Assembly (NCBI GenBank): GCA_018296165.2
Contig: JACKQL020000082.1
Location: 124,001 to 188,000, forward strand
DNA length: 64,000 bases
Direction: 5' to 3'
Origin: Termitomyces sp. T153
Lineage: Eukaryota > Basidiomycota > Agaricomycetes > Agaricales > Lyophyllaceae
The notes beneath the pieces are model-generated. The model was not told the origin of the DNA, did not search any database, and saw nothing but the letters and a program-made list of their open reading frames with translations. Both the position numbers and the translations under genes were made by a program. Positions 47,150 through 57,878 of the stretch are shown here, one piece after another; position 1 is the first letter of the stretch; every line of letters starts with the position of its first letter.

Positions 47150-48172
47150 GCAATGTTGTCTAGAGGTTTGAGCTTTGGTGAAGATGTGTCTGGGCAGGAG
47201 TGTGATGAACTCTGGAGTATTGTTGGTAGTGCAGCAGAGTTTTAGGAGTGCTTGCTTGGGCAAGTCTATTTTGGCCTGGAGGCATGGTTTGCAGATTTGT
47301 ACATATGTGTGACATCCTTGGGCCTCTGGGTGAGGGTGTCAAGTTTTGCACCAAGTTGACTGGGAATAATAAAGTTGTTTTTGGAGAGGGTTTTGGGTCA
47401 GCAAGCTGGTGGGTAGCAGAGCTGTTTGTTGATGATGATGGTACTTCCACAGTTGTTCTAGGATGTGGCAGATGTGTTCCAGACAGTTCAATTAGGTTAG
47501 GCTGTTGTCCAAGTACATAAAAACAAAAACATTGTTCATGTCATGGGAGATGTTGTCCATGAATACTGAAAGGTGGTGGGGGGACTGGTCATTCTGAAGA
47601 GCATCACTAGGTACTCAAAGAGGTCATGGCAGGGGTGGAGTTGGTCTTCCATTCATGTTCCAGAGCAGTCCAGACATCATTGTAGCCAGAGCAGAGGTAG
47701 GTCTTGGTACTGCAGAGATGATTAACAAAATTTCTGATCAGGGGAAGAGGATACCAGTTCCTTTGAAGACTCTATTGAGTCCCTAGTAGTTGGCACAGAG
47801 TTGGAGAGACCCATTCTTCCTCTTGGCAACAGGACTGAGGCTCTGGTGGCAGAGATTGGGGCATATGACACCTTGCTAAGGATATTGTTGAGGTAGTTTT
47901 TGAGGGTCTGGAGTTCAATTTCTAACATGTTGCAGATCTTGCTGAAAGAGGGGAGTGGCCTTCTTCAAGTTTGACTTTGACTTAAGATTGGTGTGGGGAA
48001 AGTGCTTTGCACTTCCTTTGGAGAATACATTAGCAAATTTATGATACTCCAGAGGAACTACTTCATAATGGAGTAGTCCCTGTGCATATGTTTTCTTCTG
48101 GCAAGGCTGGAGTGATTTGTAGTTGATAAGTGGGGATTTTGTCCTGTGGAAGACATGCAACAGGGATGGCAC
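47150..48172 (-). pseudogene. Family-2 reverse transcriptase, internally deleted
   Basis: Starts with EYHKFANVFSKGSAKHFPHT, the block before RT in Ty3/Gypsy elements. Then come LQTLKNYLNNILSK, CSGYNDVWTA, EHEWKT and a catalytic box decayed to YLDNS, reached only through several frame shifts. Sequence then jumps to a linker and integrase zinc-finger-like CHTYVQICKPCLQAKID, so RNase H is missing. Confidence 0.75.
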
Positions 48173-48880
48173 TAATAATTTTGATGTTGGGGAGTTCTCA
48201 GATTGGTGGGGTTGGGTGTTGGAGTTGAGATGGTGGGGCTGGAGCTGTAAGGGTGGGGTCTGGAGGTGTGGTTGCAGGGTCTGGAGCTCCCTGGAGTCAA
48301 TGCTCAGAGTGCTTCAAGCCTCTATATCAATTCTGCAGGATGTTGGAGGGGAAGCCTTCAGGGTGCATTTAGGGGGAATCAGGGCATAGGTGCATCTTCA
48401 ATTGTCAAAGGCTTCTGGATCAATGGAGTTGAGTGCTGAAGTAGTGGAAGTAAGGTCCAGAATTGTGGTGGTGGGGTCCAGAGTTGCCTGGAGCTGTTGA
48501 TCAGAGTATCTCAGGCCTTTATGTTGATTCTGGGGGTGTTAGAGGATGCCTTCAGGGTGTGTTCAAGGGAAACTAGAGCAGAGGTGCACTTTCCTTTCTT
48601 TCTTGGTTGTTCTTGAGGGTTGTGGGGATTCTGGTCACTCCAGAGCTGCTGGAGTCAGGTTGGGAATGTCAGAGTTCAAGGGGTTTGTGGAGGGTGTTGC
48701 ATGGAGGGTTGAATCATTTGCTGACAAGTGTGCAAAAGTTTTGTTGTTGAGAGGGGGTGGGGAGGATCATTGGAGAGTTGTTGAGTTGGATATGAATGAT
48801 TGGTTGTTGTCAAGCATGAGGAAGCTGTTGTGAATTGGGCAATTCCAGTCAAGGTGGGGCTTTTGTAGAAGAGTCAGAGT
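48173..48880. other. Family-2 element, protease-RT linker
   Basis: G-rich on the plus strand, with direct repeats 'ggtggggtctggag' and 'cctctatatcaattctg' at about 48,230-48,330 and again at about 48,460-48,550. No domain recognised on the minus strand. Confidence 0.4.
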
Positions 48881-49240
48881 CCTAAGGGTTTGTTGAGGGT
48901 GTAGTGTGGAAGGTTGAATCAATTGCTGGCAAGAGTGATAGTTGTTCTTACATGGGAGTGATATTTCCAGTGGAAGTAAGGTTGCTTTTGTAGAACTTGG
49001 GGAGGGTAGGGGGTGGTGAAATGCTGGAGGGGTTGCTGAGTAATCACTCCCTGGGATTTGTCAATGAAGTGGTTAGTTGTGCAACTGTTGACCCAGGTAG
49101 GGGTGGAGCTAGTGGAGAAGGGGAGAAAGGTGTAGAGGAGGATGGTGTGTGAGGAGTGCAATGGGAGGTAAGCTAGAAGGGTATCCAGAGAGAGAACCAT
49201 TGTGTGGGGATGTGGCTGGGGTGGAGAAGACATTGGTGTC
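48881..49240 (-). pseudogene. Family-2 aspartic protease fragment
   Basis: The minus-strand segment WVNSCTTNHFIDKSQ corresponds to the protease active-site region (DSGATxNFID in relatives), with the catalytic Asp changed to Asn. It lies only about 170-300 bp from the 5' LTR, so gag is almost wholly missing. Confidence 0.65.
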
Positions 49241-49403
49241 TGATCTGCAACTCAATGTGCCTTTGCAGTCAGAGCAGGGCAGAATGAATCATAGTAGGTT
49301 TCAGGTACTGGCCAAGCATAGACATTGGTTATATTTTAGGTGGGAGTGTATGCAGGGTTAATTGCAGACATTGAGAATGGGGTAAGGTGGAGTCTTGATA
49401 TTA

Positions 49404-49826
49404 TGTCAGGTTCCACTGCCTACAGAGGCTCAGCTTAACTAGGCAAGTCCTTACTAGGCAGACACAATGTCCTGCACTTATAACCTAGTGTTCTGGGAAG
49501 GTCTAAACTTCAGATACTTGTAAGGACAAGCCAAGAGGAGTGGTCCAAGCAAGTCCAGGGTAGTCTAGGGAAGTCAAAAACAAGGTGCTGGAGTTGCTGG
49601 GAGGCATTGGAGACTGAGGGCTTGGAAGAGAATGGGAAAGTGACAGGGTTTACCAGGGGGTCATTGGGGTTGGCTGGAGAAGCATCAGAGTTGGCTGGGG
49701 TGGGCACCAAGGGTGAAGGGAGATTGGGGTGAGTTGAGGGGTTGTGTTGAGAGGGTGTTGCTGGGGACTTTGGGGGAGCAGGGTTGCTTGGGAGGAGGTC
49801 CAGAGGCCTGGGAGTGGGTGGTGACA
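49404..49826 (-). repeat. 5' LTR of family-2 element
   Basis: 423 bp, tgtcaggttcc to gggtggtgaca on the plus strand. Both ends match the 1,080-bp partner, but the central 650 bp or so are missing, so the deletion happened after insertion. Confidence 0.88.
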
Positions 49827-49831
49827 AGTAG

Positions 49832-52560
49832 AACCAACAACTTTGTTAGAAATGTTTTGGGAAATTTCTGCATCAACAAGGAATAAGTATAAGCTGTATA
49901 CAAAGTTACTTAAGATATCTTGAAAATCATCAGTTAAAATCAAGACAATTAAAGAAGGATTTGGAGAACTTCAAAGTAAAAATAAGAGGTATCAAAGATG
50001 ACCACATTCATTACCATTGCATTCTTGTTCTCTGTCTCTATGGGTTGACTCAGAAGTACTACACAGATGAAGAGCAGTGTCTAGCCAAGTGCTGAAAGAG
50101 TAAGAAGTGGTATGATAAGTGCATTGATTGTCTTTACAATTTAGTCTAAGATCTATAAACTCATGTTCATACCCTCAGAAATAGATCTGCAGCTGCTTGA
50201 AAGACAGATGCACATACCTCAGTTCAGTAGTTAACTCTACAACATTGTCATAAATAAATACTGTTAATCCCATTGTTAGATCTTCATCAGGAGGGAGGGG
50301 AAATTCAGTTGAGGGTTCTACTTGGTAAATATTTCAAATGTCATCCACCTCTTGCAGAGACTTGCACCCAATCACAGCTCATCCATGCAGCCATCTCATC
50401 AATCATTTACCAAGAGGCAATACTGGAGATCACATATAGAGCATGTCAAAGGCAAAGTTGATCAACTTTGATCTCTACAAGAGGTTTCTCTGTGACATTT
50501 CAACTGAAAAACTCTTCAATAGTGTACATTCATCCATGATCATCCTAGAAGAGGAACCATGGCTATTGCAGGAGTTACAGTGGCCATGGCCATGGCTGCC
50601 ACAGCAGGTGCAGCTGCTGGAGAGGGTTGTTTATTAGTGGTCAGTGAATGTTGCTTGATTTTGGCTGGTGGTGTCAGGTAAACTGATATAGATGGGGAAA
50701 AAAGAATGGAAAACCAAAAATTAGAAATATTTCCTGCAGATTTGCATGGAGACATACCATACATGCATGCTTGATCAAAAGTATGGCCCTTTCAGGGAAA
50801 AGTTTTCAAGGACTAGGAAGAAGCTTTTTCTGAGCATGATGTTGTGTTTCCCAATATGTTAAAATCTGATCCATTAAGCAAGGAACAAGTTCAGACACTG
50901 GGTGAGGCTATTGAAGAACAGCATGCTGTAAGAATAATCAACCAATGAAAGCATAAATGTTTACATCCTATTATAGCAACTGACTGCTTGGTATCAATGG
51001 CAGACACAAAAGAAAGCCTGAAAGGCAGAGAAACATATCAAACATATTGAGAAGATTATGCATGCCAAATCAATCTCATCTGCCCTCATTGGATGCAGAT
51101 CTACTTCAATGTGTTCTATGTCAGGAGAAATCATGAGTGCCAAGCAAACTCTCACACACTCCAAACAGTACTACATATTTTCATGATTGGCTGCAATGTC
51201 ATTCATTATGAGCATGGCAGGTAATGCAACCCCTTTCAGCAATACATACATCACTTTTCACATTTCCTTTCTCTCATCAGTGATGCATCAAGTTGTTCTA
51301 CATGCATAAGTATCTAACTGGGGCTTCATCATTAGTGACTAATGATGGCTGTAACACTCTCCAAGCCCTGCATGAATCTACATCTTCCTTGTACTCTTGA
51401 TCTGATTGTCACATGGCTGAAAATTATTGGCCTGTTGAAAACACAACTAGCCAAGAGACATTTGAGTTCAGCCTCAATGTTCCTTTTAATGCTGGTTTGC
51501 TGGCTTTTGCACCCAGTCCTCTTTCAGCTTTTGGAATGCCAATAATTGTCTTTGGATCAGGATTTCAGTTCTATGTACAGTGCATCATGTTGCTGCTATT
51601 ATGACATCCCAGCCTTCTGTGCCCTCCAATATCTCCCGTTTTTATTGGTGCTAGCATTTCTACTTCACCTGCTAGTCTAGCCTCCAGAAAGTTGTCTTTG
51701 ATCAATCCCATTGGTATCAGTGTCCTACCTGCACCTTCTAGTCTAGCCCCCACAGGTGTCAGCATTTCTCCAGCACCTTCCAAATCACCAATCAATTTAG
51801 TTGGTTCTGATGTTCCTCCAGCAACATCTAGCATCACCTCTACAGAATCATGTTTGCCCAGGTGCCAGATCTACCAGTACCAAATGCTATGTTACATGTT
51901 CATGAAGTGGGTGAACAGTCAGCTTAACAAGATTGGATCAGATACCAGAAATGCAAATGCTCCTGATGGGAAAAAAACATGTCCCTTGGATGAGCCACTC
52001 ACCCACATTAGATGGAACCAGCACTCAGCACTCACTCATTTCACTACTCAAGACCCTGGAGAAGATTGGAGTGTGCATGTGCATGTGTATGGGGGGGTGG
52101 GTGACTAGACACAATCTGAAGAGTTTCTGACACATCCCAAATGGAAATGTACATCTATGACTAACAAAACAAAACTTTTCTAATTGACTTTCTGTTTAGT
52201 GCTTACCTGGACTATCAAATCCCATTGCACATACAGTACCATTCCTCTTATGTACCCATGATGCAATGGAGTTTGGTCTTGCATTCTGCATTGGTGAAGT
52301 GGTCTAGTGGTCTTCATCAAAGACTTTATGCCAAAGACTTGATGCCAATGCCCCTCAGCCAATGCCAACATGGAGCATAATATTTAGGCATCATTGCATA
52401 AAGGACATCTGAAGGGAAATGCTGATTGTGATCATGATGCTTGTGTGGTGGTGGGGACAACAGGCTGCTTCATGTTCCCTGTGGAAGGAGTGTGTAAATA
52501 ATATACATTCATGGGGAAATGGTGTCATTACATCAAAGTTCATTTCTGACTGACGAGTGT
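49832..52560. other. Unrecognised CpG-poor region, target of family-2 insertion
   Basis: Open frames such as 50,273-50,461, 51,342-51,545 and 51,692-52,108 (plus) hint at a decayed multi-exon coding region (51,690-51,840 encodes a Ser/Pro-rich run with SLAPTGVSISPAPSKS), but no family was recognised. A short alanine-rich frame (MAIAGVTVAMAMAATAGAAA) lies at about 50,560-50,630. It may be an old host gene or an old TE gene. Confidence 0.35.
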
Positions 52561-54066
52561 TTCCCAGTACCAAGACTTTTCTGATCTATGAGGAGTTATT
52601 ATTCTTTTTTCGAAGTTCTTGATCTTGCTATCTCATTGTATCTTGATGGTCATATTTTTCTTGATATCTTGTGTATCCTGATGCTGTAATGTCTTGACAT
52701 ATGTATTGTGTATCTTGACTGTTCATTCAATAAATAATATATTGTATCAGTGTGTGAAATCCAAATCCAAGGGAGGAAACATGCCGAAAGCATATCAATA
52801 GAATGTTATATAATAAAAAAAAAAACAGGGAAGAGATCTCAAGAAATAACGGGATTGAGTTATACAATATTGATACATTGAAAACGGGGTGAGGTATGTA
52901 TGATGCATTCTGCATAATGTGTTATTTGAGAGACATGTATGAGGAGTTGCGAGCATTATTCATGGAATATCATATCAGTCAGGGTGTGCAGAGATTGATG
53001 ATGTGATAGTATGCATTAGAAAAGGTGGGTAGGGTAGGGTGTGATGCATGATGAGGGATACACAAGAGGGGCGGGATGCGCATTATACGTAGGTGGTCAT
53101 GCAGGAATGTAATAAATAAGGTGGAAGACATCAACTTCACTCATTACAGAGATTTGTGCATCAGCCAAAGCTGTGTGATTATACAATAAATTGCATTATG
53201 GTGTCAGGATCCGGTGTGTATCATGGGAACACACCGGAATTATACAGACGGAACTGTGCTCTGATCTGCTTACGGCAATAATAATATTATTATTATTAGC
53301 ACTTGTTTGCTAATTACCCCTGCCGTGTCGTAAGTGTCTCGCGACCGTGACTCGTTGAGCGTCCGACTCGGACAATATGTGTATCGTCGAGCTGAGGTGT
53401 TTTGGCCCTCTCGTATTCAATAGTCACAACACAACGCCCTACTAGTACATATATGTTCATTCTCCGTAAGTAATGACTGGTTGTGATGATCCATGATCCG
53501 TCCAAGCGACGTCGCACCCAGAGTGTGAGACACGAGTGCCAAGCCTGTAGGCGAAACTGAGACATAAGTTCGAAACGAGGGGCCGGCCACGATGCAATTA
53601 CATATTATCAATTATTCGACCCACGTGAGCCGGCGGAGCGGAAGTATACATAGGAGGTCGGACGGGTGACAAAGAGGTTTTTACACAGCTGTTGTTTCGC
53701 GGTGCCTGGGAGTGGTGAAACAACATGAAGAGCAGAGAACGATTGCTGGAGTGGAAATGGCTGGAGCAGGATGGAAGGGTTACATAGATCATGATGCATG
53801 ATGGGGAACAAGCGAGGGGTCGGTACCGGGTAAGCGCCGATCCGGGTGTGGACGTTTGAACCCAAAATTGCATTTTGTGTGCGACATCCAAGAACACAAG
53901 AGAAAAAAAAACAAGGGCAGCTCCAACTGTTACGAGGGCACAATAAACGTGACAACTGACACGAAAATACGCCATTGGCGGAAGACGAACAAACAGTAGT
54001 CAAAAGGCCCGCCGAGACCCCTCCTTTTGTGACTACAACAGCTGCCCCCTCCTACACACACACTCG
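52561..54066. promoter_or_regulatory. TE to gene-island boundary and promoter region
   Basis: CpG frequency rises from about 52,570. 53,202 onward (tgtcaggatccggtgtg) looks like an LTR head but has no visible partner. An AT microsatellite (aataataatattattatt) lies at about 53,277-53,300. The last 60 bp before the ATG at 54,067 are pyrimidine-rich, as is common upstream of fungal genes. The minus-strand open frame 53,598-53,975 is probably fortuitous. Confidence 0.4.
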
Positions 54067-55355
54067 ATGATGGAACGTACGTCGCGGTCACCGTCTCGCC
54101 GTGTCTCGTTTGGGCTCCAGGCGCTCGGGGCCAAGCTGTCGCGCACGCTGAGCCGGGATAGGGGGAACGACGACAAGGATGCGGATTCTCGTTCGATCAG
54201 CACAATCGAGTCCAAAGGTGAGTGTGGAAAGACAGGAGAGATAAGGAAGATAAGGGGGGATCCGCGAGAAACCAAAAATTTCCTTATCTCCCGCGTGCTT
54301 ACCTCTGTTTCCTGTTTCGACGATGACTGACGCCGACGATGCAGATCGCTCGCAGTCCCGCGGCCGCGATGTCTTTGTATGTTTTTTCCCAACTTGTTCT
54401 CCACAAAAGCTGATTTTGGTCCAGCAATCCTCCGGGCGCGGTGGCGCAGGAAACATCCGCCGTGCCTCCATCTCTCGTGAAGCCCGCCCCGCTGACGGCC
54501 CAGACGACTTTTCGATAACCCGCGGCCGCGAGCCCGTCCCTGCCATCCACGCCGTGCGCAGCTCCTTTTTTGTTCATTTCTGCGCCATCCAACCCTCTTA
54601 CGCAGATATTCTCAACCGGCCGCGGCGGCGCAGGCAACATCCGCTCGCCATCGCGCGACCCAGCAGTCGACGGCGACACAGGCCTCTCCGACGCCGAAGT
54701 AATCCGCGCACACGTCGCCGGCTCCGCCGACATCCCCGTTCGTCCCCTTTCCCTCTCAATTAACCCCTCCTCACATCCCAACAGCACTCCTCCGGCCGCG
54801 GCGGCGCCGGCAACATATTCACCGCCCGCTCTCGCTCACGCTCACGAGGCCCACCCACAGCCAGCACATTCGCGACGCCCCCGCGCAGCGCCGCCGCCAC
54901 CCCCTCTGGGACACCACACACCCATCTGAGCCCCCTGCCGCGCTCGACGGGCCGCGGGGGCGCAGGCAACTTTGGAGTCAGCGCTCTGGATGCGGGGCAT
55001 ACGCATATTCCGCTTGGGCCGGGGAGGTCGACGGGGCGCGGCGGGGCTGGGAATATCGGGGGGTATGCGGGTGCAGGCGCAGCTACGGCCGTTGGTATTG
55101 TGGACGGGGTGCCCGAGTGGATCGAGGAGGGCGATGAGGATGCTACACGGAACGAAGCGATGTATGTGTGTTTTGTCTTCTTTCCTAGGATTGGATACTG
55201 ATATGTTCTAAACCAGTCATCCTGGGCATCTTTCGTCGTCGTCGGCTACGGCGTCCCCTGCGATCGAGCGCGCGTCGTCCTCACCACATTCCCAAAAACG
55301 CGAGTCGACGGGACGTGGGGGCGCGGGTAACATCAGTATCGTTCGGGACTACTAG
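54067..55355 (+). CDS. GRGGAGN-repeat protein (DUF3602 type), gene 1
   Basis: Six exons: 54,067-54,217; 54,345-54,376; 54,425-54,553; 54,606-54,737; 54,785-55,161; 55,217-55,355. All junctions are GT-AG and keep the frame, giving 319 aa. It starts MMERTSRSPSRRVSFGL and ends GRGGAGNISIVRDY. The GRGGAGN motif occurs six times (exons 3, 4, three times in 5, and 6), mostly preceded by Ser/Thr-Gly. The rest is Ser/Arg-rich and predicted to be disordered. The motif defines the DUF3602 family, which includes yeast Par32, linked to TORC1 and nutrient signalling. No transmembrane or enzymatic domain. A 23-bp minisatellite begins on its last codons. Confidence 0.85.
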
Positions 55356-55478
55356 AGAGTTTCGTTCGGGACTACTAGAGAGTTTCGTTCGGGACTACTA
55401 GAGAGTTTCGTTCGGGACTACTAGAGAGTTTCGTTCGGGACTACTAGAGAGTTTCGTTCGGGACTACTAGAGAGTTTC
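55341..55478 (+). repeat. 23-bp minisatellite overlapping a stop codon
   Basis: Six perfect copies of gttcgggactactagagagtttc (23 bp each, written here once in two parts: gttcgggactac and tagagagtttc) run from 55,341 to 55,478. The first copy supplies the final codons and TAG of the DUF3602-type gene; the other five lie in its 3' UTR. Confidence 0.95.
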
Positions 55479-56862
55479 CTATCCATCCATCACCCTACGC
55501 ACCATCTTACGCTTTCTTATCCTCCTATCTATCTATTCTCTAAATACTCACTCTTCTTACCCTGTATTCTACACACACCCCTCCCCCTCGTTCCCCTCTC
55601 CCTCTCTCAATCATAATCCCCCAAAAACCAAACCGAACCAACAAACGAATGGACGCAACCACAACGACACGAATCGGACTTCGTCTACTTTCTTACTTTT
55701 CACTTCACCTCTATATATACTCAAGTACACACCATACATGATGTTTCAGTTGTACGATACCTCCAACCAACCCAATCTCCAAATGTTAACCTTGACCCAT
55801 TAATATTGAGCCGTACCAACGACCAGGTCGGCCTCTCTCCTCACTAAAGGTGCAAGAATCATAGGGCAGTTCTTTGAGCAAGGGTATAAAGAATCAAAAT
55901 TGAATTCAGTAATTCATCCTTCGAGCGTAATTGTAAGCCATAGATAGATAGATTATACTTGACATCTGGAATTATAGCTCCTATACCTATACAGCCATCC
56001 TTGCATGGTTTGTTTCAAGTATGAGTTTGATTTGAGGTAACTGTAAGGATGAGTATGTATGTGATTATCCAGATCCACGGCGCCTACTTCCGGGTTTAAG
56101 GTTTTGACTTGACTCTGTTTGGCCTTAAAGTTTCGGAACTTTTACGATACGTAGGAGTACTATGGACCTGAGGAAAGACTCAAAAAGAAACACAAGTATA
56201 CGTCTATCTATCGCACCGCATGGAGCGATGTTTGATGATCAAAGTAGATAAGTGATTCACGAATCCATTGTTGCATTTTTACACTCTGCCTTCTCTTCAC
56301 AGTCGCACGAGCACTGGATACGGCGGCGCCCCATGGGGGACAAACCGCCACGGTCTTGCTCTTCCAAGGTGCTTTAGACTGGTCTCACTCAATGAATATT
56401 ACTTCACAGACTTGAATGACAAAATACCTAAGGCGAAATCTAATCTAGCAGGATTCAATGAGTACGTGATTGAGTTTCATTATTGGGTTAAGAACGCTTC
56501 CATTGAACTGGTTCCATCAAATCCACATGTAGAGTCGTTCTATATAAACTATAAAGAGAATGAAGGCAGTTTTCTATCATTACTAGCAACTGACCACCTT
56601 GAACCGCCGCGCCTTGTTTCCCGGTCTCTGTGTGATTAACCGATAAAACAACTAGGTACGCCCACATCGACAACTAGTCGCCCCCAAAGCTCTGTGGACC
56701 TCACACAATGGGCCTTTTCTCAAGCTCCCAACTATGCCGTTTTCATTCGTACGGTGGGCAAGAAAGGTCTTTGGCCCGTCACCAACTATCCATGACAGCG
56801 CTGGGGCTCAAGGTCAGGACTTGTACGCCACCCGTTACTCGTTATTCTGATTATGAAGGTAA
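55479..56862. other. Intergenic between the two DUF3602-type genes
   Basis: Holds the 3' flank of gene 1 and the promoter of gene 2. An open frame at 56,268-56,639 (124 codons, containing EYVIEFHYWVKNASIELVPS) has no recognised family and no visible partner exon; it could be a gene fragment. Confidence 0.4.
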
Positions 56863-57878
56863 ATGAAAGTACAATCATCGATGTATAGATCAAAGTCGAA
56901 TATGGAACTGCAATACGACAGACAAGTCGCCATTCCTCGGAGCGCCTGCTCTACTTCCTCCATCACTCTACAACACTCCTTATCCTCCCGATCCCCGTCT
57001 CGTTCTAGTTCATCGAGCCTGCGACCCTACAGCACAAAGGTGTCCCACACGCTGATTTATGTCAAGGGAAACGACGACACAAATGCGGATTTTCATTCAA
57101 TCAATACCGTTGATTCGAAATGTGAGTCCCTAGACATATCCAAAATAGGATCAACGATAGTTTCAAAAATGAGAGAGTGACAGAACACTCTAAAAAAAGA
57201 TACAGAATTCCCACCATAGCTAAATTTGTCATATCCCTCCCTTTGCTCGGTTCTTGATTACCATTCATTTCTCGACCCTGCCCTTTCCTCAGCGACTGAC
57301 TCCTGACCCACAGCTCGCTTATCGTCCCGTCGTCGTGAAGTCTACGTGTGTACCAATACCGACATATCAATAAATCCAACGTTAATAATACTATCATAGT
57401 ATTCTACTGGCCGTGGCGGAGCAGGAAACATCCGCCGAGCCTCCATTCCTCATCAATCCCGTCCTACAGATCCTTCAGACGACTTCTCTGACCACCCTCA
57501 TGGCCGTCGAGGTCGAGAAGCCGTTCCTCTCGTCCGCACTGTGCGTTCTTCCTATACTCAATCAACTTTCGAAACCTTTGATTTCTAACGTAGCCCTACC
57601 CTACATGACCATAGAAAATCTCCACAGGACGCGGTGGTGCAGGAAATATCCGTGCGCCATTCGAAGGAGACACGAGCCTCTCAGACGTGGAAGTTATCCG
57701 TTCACGTGTAGCTGTCTCCGCCGATGTACCCGTTTGTTTGCTTTCCCCCTTAGCTTTGATTCATTGCTTGACCTCATCTGCTTATACTATACAGCGCTCG
57801 TTTGGCCGTGGAGGCGCCGGAAACATCTCCATCCGTTATCGTTCACGGGCAAACGACTCAGTGTGGCGCGGGAAATAG
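56863..57878 (+). CDS. GRGGAGN-repeat protein (DUF3602 type), gene 2
   Basis: Five exons: 56,863-57,121; 57,314-57,345; 57,400-57,540; 57,615-57,731; 57,795-57,878. All keep frame, 210 aa. It is a paralogue of the gene at 54,067: exon 1 ends NDDTNADFHSINTVDSK against NDDKDADSRSISTIESK, exon 2 is 32 bp in both, and exons 3 and 4 share GRGGAGNIRRASI and LSDVEVIRS-V. Three GRGGAGN motifs remain; the second half is replaced by a short tail ending NDSVWRGK. The ATG at 56,881 is an alternative start. CpG-rich and without stops, so probably functional or recently so. Confidence 0.75.

Larger units (their letters stand above)
43160..49826 (-). mobile_element. Ty3/Gypsy element, family 2, full length
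   Basis: 6.7 kb in minus orientation, flanked by exact agtag copies at 43,155-43,159 and 49,827-49,831. The LTRs (1,080 and 423 bp) are of the same family as the solo LTRs at 3,083, 5,200 and 26,180. The interior has protease, RT and integrase remnants in gag-pol order, and a long region after integrase. The outermost base pair of the 3' LTR reads TA in place of TG. Dead, CpG-poor. Confidence 0.88.

Noticed and set aside
53202..53640. LTR head at tgtcaggatccgg
   Set aside because: Only the TG-type start looks right; no partner LTR, terminal CA end or target duplication could be found.
53598..53975. Minus-strand 125-codon frame (and overlapping 53,608-54,003)
   Set aside because: Two overlapping frames on the same strand in a CpG-rich promoter region, with no recognised domain; most likely chance.
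54088..54787. Long minus-strand frames (54,088-54,546, 54,299-54,787)
   Set aside because: They are antisense to exons 1-4 of the DUF3602-type gene, whose splice sites and GRGGAGN motifs fix the plus strand as coding.
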